From contig CALAKR010000062.1 of NCBI GenBank assembly GCA_937923225.1, positions 1 to 7,445 on the forward strand: a DNA stretch of 7,445 bases, written 5' to 3'. Every line of letters begins with the position of its first letter. Positions within the stretch are counted from its first letter, which is position 1. Under the pieces are notes generated by a model. The model ran no database searches. It had not been told where the DNA came from and saw nothing but the letters and a program-made list of their open reading frames with translations. This document shows, in pieces, positions 6,366-7,445 of this stretch. Both the position numbers and the translations under genes were made by a program. This stretch comes from an uncultured Aquabacterium sp. GTDB lineage: Bacteria; Pseudomonadota; Gammaproteobacteria; Burkholderiales; Burkholderiaceae_C.

Positions 6366-6476
6366 ATGTTCATGCCCCGCCGTTGGATCAAAGAAGCGAG
6401 CGAAGGTCCCCATGACCGGGGAGCCTGGCCCTGGCGTGGCGGCGCGCCGGTCACCCCCCTCGCCCGCCCCCGGTAA
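6366..6476 (+). CDS. Putative Trp-rich leader peptide of trpE (36 codons)
   Basis: The frame runs from ATG 6366 to TAA 6474-6476 and encodes 36 residues beginning MFMPRRWIKEASEG, with Trp at positions 7, 21 and 23 (codons 6384, 6426, 6432) and a core of AWPWR. It lies directly after an extended -10 promoter and 84 bases before trpE, where a tryptophan-sensing leader peptide would be expected. Three Trp in 36 residues is well above typical protein content. The predicted transcription start falls at or next to the ATG, so it may be translated from a leaderless mRNA; ATG 6372 is an alternative start. Caution: stop codons are rare in this GC-rich DNA, and the same frame is open far upstream, so length alone proves nothing. 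The support comes from position, Trp clustering and the pairing of nearby RNA segments. Confidence 0.5.
   Translation: MFMPRRWIKEASEGPHDRGAWPWRGGAPVTPLARPR
6405..6453 (+). promoter_or_regulatory. Overlapping alternative hairpins around the leader Trp codons
   Basis: Two exclusive pairings share the same bases. Pairing A is GGTCCCC (6405-6411) with GGGGA plus CC (6418-6425, one bulged G) around the loop ATGACC. Pairing B is TGACCGG (6413-6419) with CCGGTCA (6447-6453), seven perfect pairs enclosing the two clustered Trp codons. A ribosome stalled at 6426-6434 would block both. This is consistent with an attenuator-type switch, but GC-rich sequence makes chance pairing easy. Confidence 0.35.
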
Positions 6477-6479
6477 GCA

Positions 6480-6499
6480 CTGCGCGCCTCGCGCCGCAG
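6480..6499 (+). terminator. GC-rich hairpin after the leader frame, possible attenuator
   Basis: CTGCGCGC and GCGCCGCAG can form an 8-bp stem with one bulged C and a CTC loop, four bases after the leader stop codon. No T-run follows, so a simple intrinsic terminator is not supported. GCGGCGCG (6439-6446) is perfectly complementary to CGCGCCGC (6490-6497) and could compete with this hairpin. It may act through Rho, by pausing, or not at all. Confidence 0.3.
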
Positions 6500-6560
6500 C
6501 CAGCACTGCCGCGATACCTCCGCGCACGCGCCCCGCACCGCGAACACGAGCTGAACACCC

Positions 6561-7445
6561 ATGATCTCCCAAGACGATTTCAACGCCCTGGCCGCGCAGG
6601 GCCACAACCGCATCCCGCTGGTGGCCCAGGCCCTGGCCGACCTCGACACGCCGCTGTCGCTCTACCTCAAGCTCACCCATGGCCAGCGAGATCACAGCTT
6701 CCTGCTCGAATCCGTGGTGGGCGGCGAGCGCTTCGGGCGCTACTCCTTCGTGGGGCTGCCCGCACGCACGCTGCTGCGCGCCACCGGTCCCCACGTCGAG
6801 GTGCTGACGGATGGCCAGGTGGTCGAGACGTTTGATGGCAACCCGCTGGATTTCATCGCCCAGTACCAGGCGCGCTTCCAGGTGGCGGTGCCCGAAGGCC
6901 TGCCGCGCTTCATCGGCGGGCTGGCCGGCTACTTCGGCTACGAAACGGTGCGCTTCATCGAGCCGCGCCTGGCCGGTGTCACCAAGCCGCAGGGCATCGG
7001 CACGCCAGACATCCTGCTGCTGCAGTGTGAAGAACTCGCCGTCATCGACAACCTGGCCGACCGGCTCTACCTGATCGTCTACGCCGACCCGTCCGTGCCG
7101 GGCGCCTATGCCCAGGCCCGCGCGCGCCTGACCGAGTTGCAGGCCCGTCTGAACGAGACGGTGGCCGTGCCGCCCATCGGCGCGGGCCCTGCCTACCCGG
7201 TCGAGCGCCACTTCGCCAAGGCCGATTTCGAGGCAGCGGTGCTGCGCTGCAAGGAGTACATCGCCGCGGGCGATTGCATGCAGGTCGTGATCGGCCAGCG
7301 CCTGCAAAAGCGCTACACCGCCTCGCCCTTGAGCCTGTACCGCGCGCTGCGTTCGCTCAATCCCAGCCCCTACATGTACTACTACGACATGGGGGACCAC
7401 CACATCGTCGGTTCGTCGCCCGAGATCCTGGTGCGCCAGGAGCAT
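6561..7445 (+). CDS. trpE: Anthranilate synthase component I (3' partial)
   Basis: TrpE uses chorismate and ammonia, normally delivered by the TrpG glutaminase, to make anthranilate, the first committed step to tryptophan. The window shows 295 codons of a protein usually about 500 residues long; the C-terminal catalytic part lies beyond the end. The N-terminal domain carries the tryptophan-binding LLES motif (48-51; Ser51 corresponds to the feedback-sensing Ser40 of E. coli). GLAGYFGYE follows at 120-128. The chorismate-binding domain begins near 222 (DFEAAVLRCKEYIAAGDCMQVV) and includes NPSPYM (267-272), another part of the Trp pocket, and GSSPE (284-288). Feedback inhibition by tryptophan is therefore expected. 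The ATG at 6561 fits the family N-terminus; its ribosome site is weak (GAG at 6548-6550). Expression is probably driven by the extended -10 promoter at 6350, with a possible Trp leader in between. Confidence 0.96.
   Translation, partial: MISQDDFNALAAQGHNRIPLVAQALADLDTPLSLYLKLTHGQRDHSFLLESVVGGERFGRYSFVGLPARTLLRATGPHVEVLTDGQVVETFDGNPLDFIAQYQARFQVAVPEGLPRFIGGLAGYFGYETVRFIEPRLAGVTKPQGIGTPDILLLQCEELAVIDNLADRLYLIVYADPSVPGAYAQARARLTELQARLNETVAVPPIGAGPAYPVERHFAKADFEAAVLRCKEYIAAGDCMQVVIGQRLQKRYTASPLSLYRALRSLNPSPYMYYYDMGDHHIVGSSPEILVRQEH

Larger units (their letters stand above)
6264..6560. other. Divergent intergenic region between the CHI-like gene and trpE
   Basis: This 297-base stretch separates two divergently read genes. 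From left to right it holds the 5' end of the minus-strand gene, with a weak minus-strand -10 candidate (TAACAT, complement of 6291-6296). Then come a run of 11 G (6309-6319), an extended -10 promoter for trpE (6350-6358) and a 36-codon Trp-containing leader frame (6366-6476). Overlapping hairpin sequences (6405-6453), a C-rich stretch (6452-6471) and a GC-rich hairpin (6480-6499) follow. The last 60 bases before trpE hold no other motif that I recognise. Confidence 0.6.

Noticed and set aside
6440..6449. CGGCGCGCCG palindrome as an operator site
   Set aside because: A 10-bp GC-only palindrome is expected by chance in DNA this GC-rich, and it lies within the proposed leader frame rather than at a promoter.
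5319..6476. 385-codon open frame on the + strand across the VOC end and the CHI-like gene
   Set aside because: Most of it is out of frame with the VOC gene or antisense to the CHI-like gene. Only its last 36 codons (from 6366) are kept, as a possible leader peptide, because of promoter position and Trp codons.
6321..7445. 374-codon open frame on the minus strand opposite trpE
   Set aside because: It is antisense to trpE, whose motifs are unmistakable. The frame has an antisense-type composition and no recognisable domain.

Overview
The window is GC-rich, single-copy chromosomal DNA with tightly packed genes. It most likely comes from a betaproteobacterium of the order Burkholderiales (Comamonadaceae or a Rubrivivax/Leptothrix-like relative). 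That placement is inferred from the base composition, from the trpE and gph sequence types with gph a few genes upstream of trpE, and from the fused Liv transporter. I see no mobile elements, tRNA or rRNA genes, or CRISPR arrays.

Layout on the + strand: (1) 1-1932 is the 3' part of a branched-chain amino acid type ABC transporter gene in which the end of a LivM permease, a LivG ATPase and a LivF ATPase form one polypeptide. (2) 1989-2845 holds a two-gene regulator cassette: a minimal AraC-type DNA-binding protein, then a GyrI-like effector-binding protein, joined by a 4-base ATGA overlap. Together they look like a Rob-type regulator split into two chains. (3) 2852-3391 encodes a four-helix DUF6328-type membrane protein. 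(4) 3410-4114 and 4233-4946 encode two HAD-family phosphatases; the second is phosphoglycolate phosphatase (gph). (5) 5047-5526 encodes a PhnB/3-dmu-like VOC protein. On the - strand, 5559-6263 encodes an exported chalcone-isomerase-like protein that converges on the VOC gene across a 9-bp perfect hairpin. It diverges from trpE (6561 onward, cut by the window end), which encodes anthranilate synthase component I, the first committed enzyme of tryptophan synthesis.

The most interesting part is the 297-base region between the chalcone-isomerase-like gene and trpE. It contains a run of 11 G, an extended -10 promoter (TGCTACACT) and, starting just where transcription would begin, a 36-codon open frame with Trp codons at positions 7, 21 and 23. 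The Trp-Pro-Trp cluster overlaps sequences that can form alternative hairpins, and a C-rich stretch and a further hairpin follow before trpE. This fits a tryptophan-sensing leader peptide, possibly translated from a leaderless transcript, controlling trpE. No U-tract terminator is visible, so the mechanism would differ from the enteric trp attenuator. This is inference from sequence and needs comparative and experimental support.

The other genes look like ordinary housekeeping or accessory functions. No obvious pathway links the transporter, the regulator pair, the phosphatases and trpE beyond shared direction.
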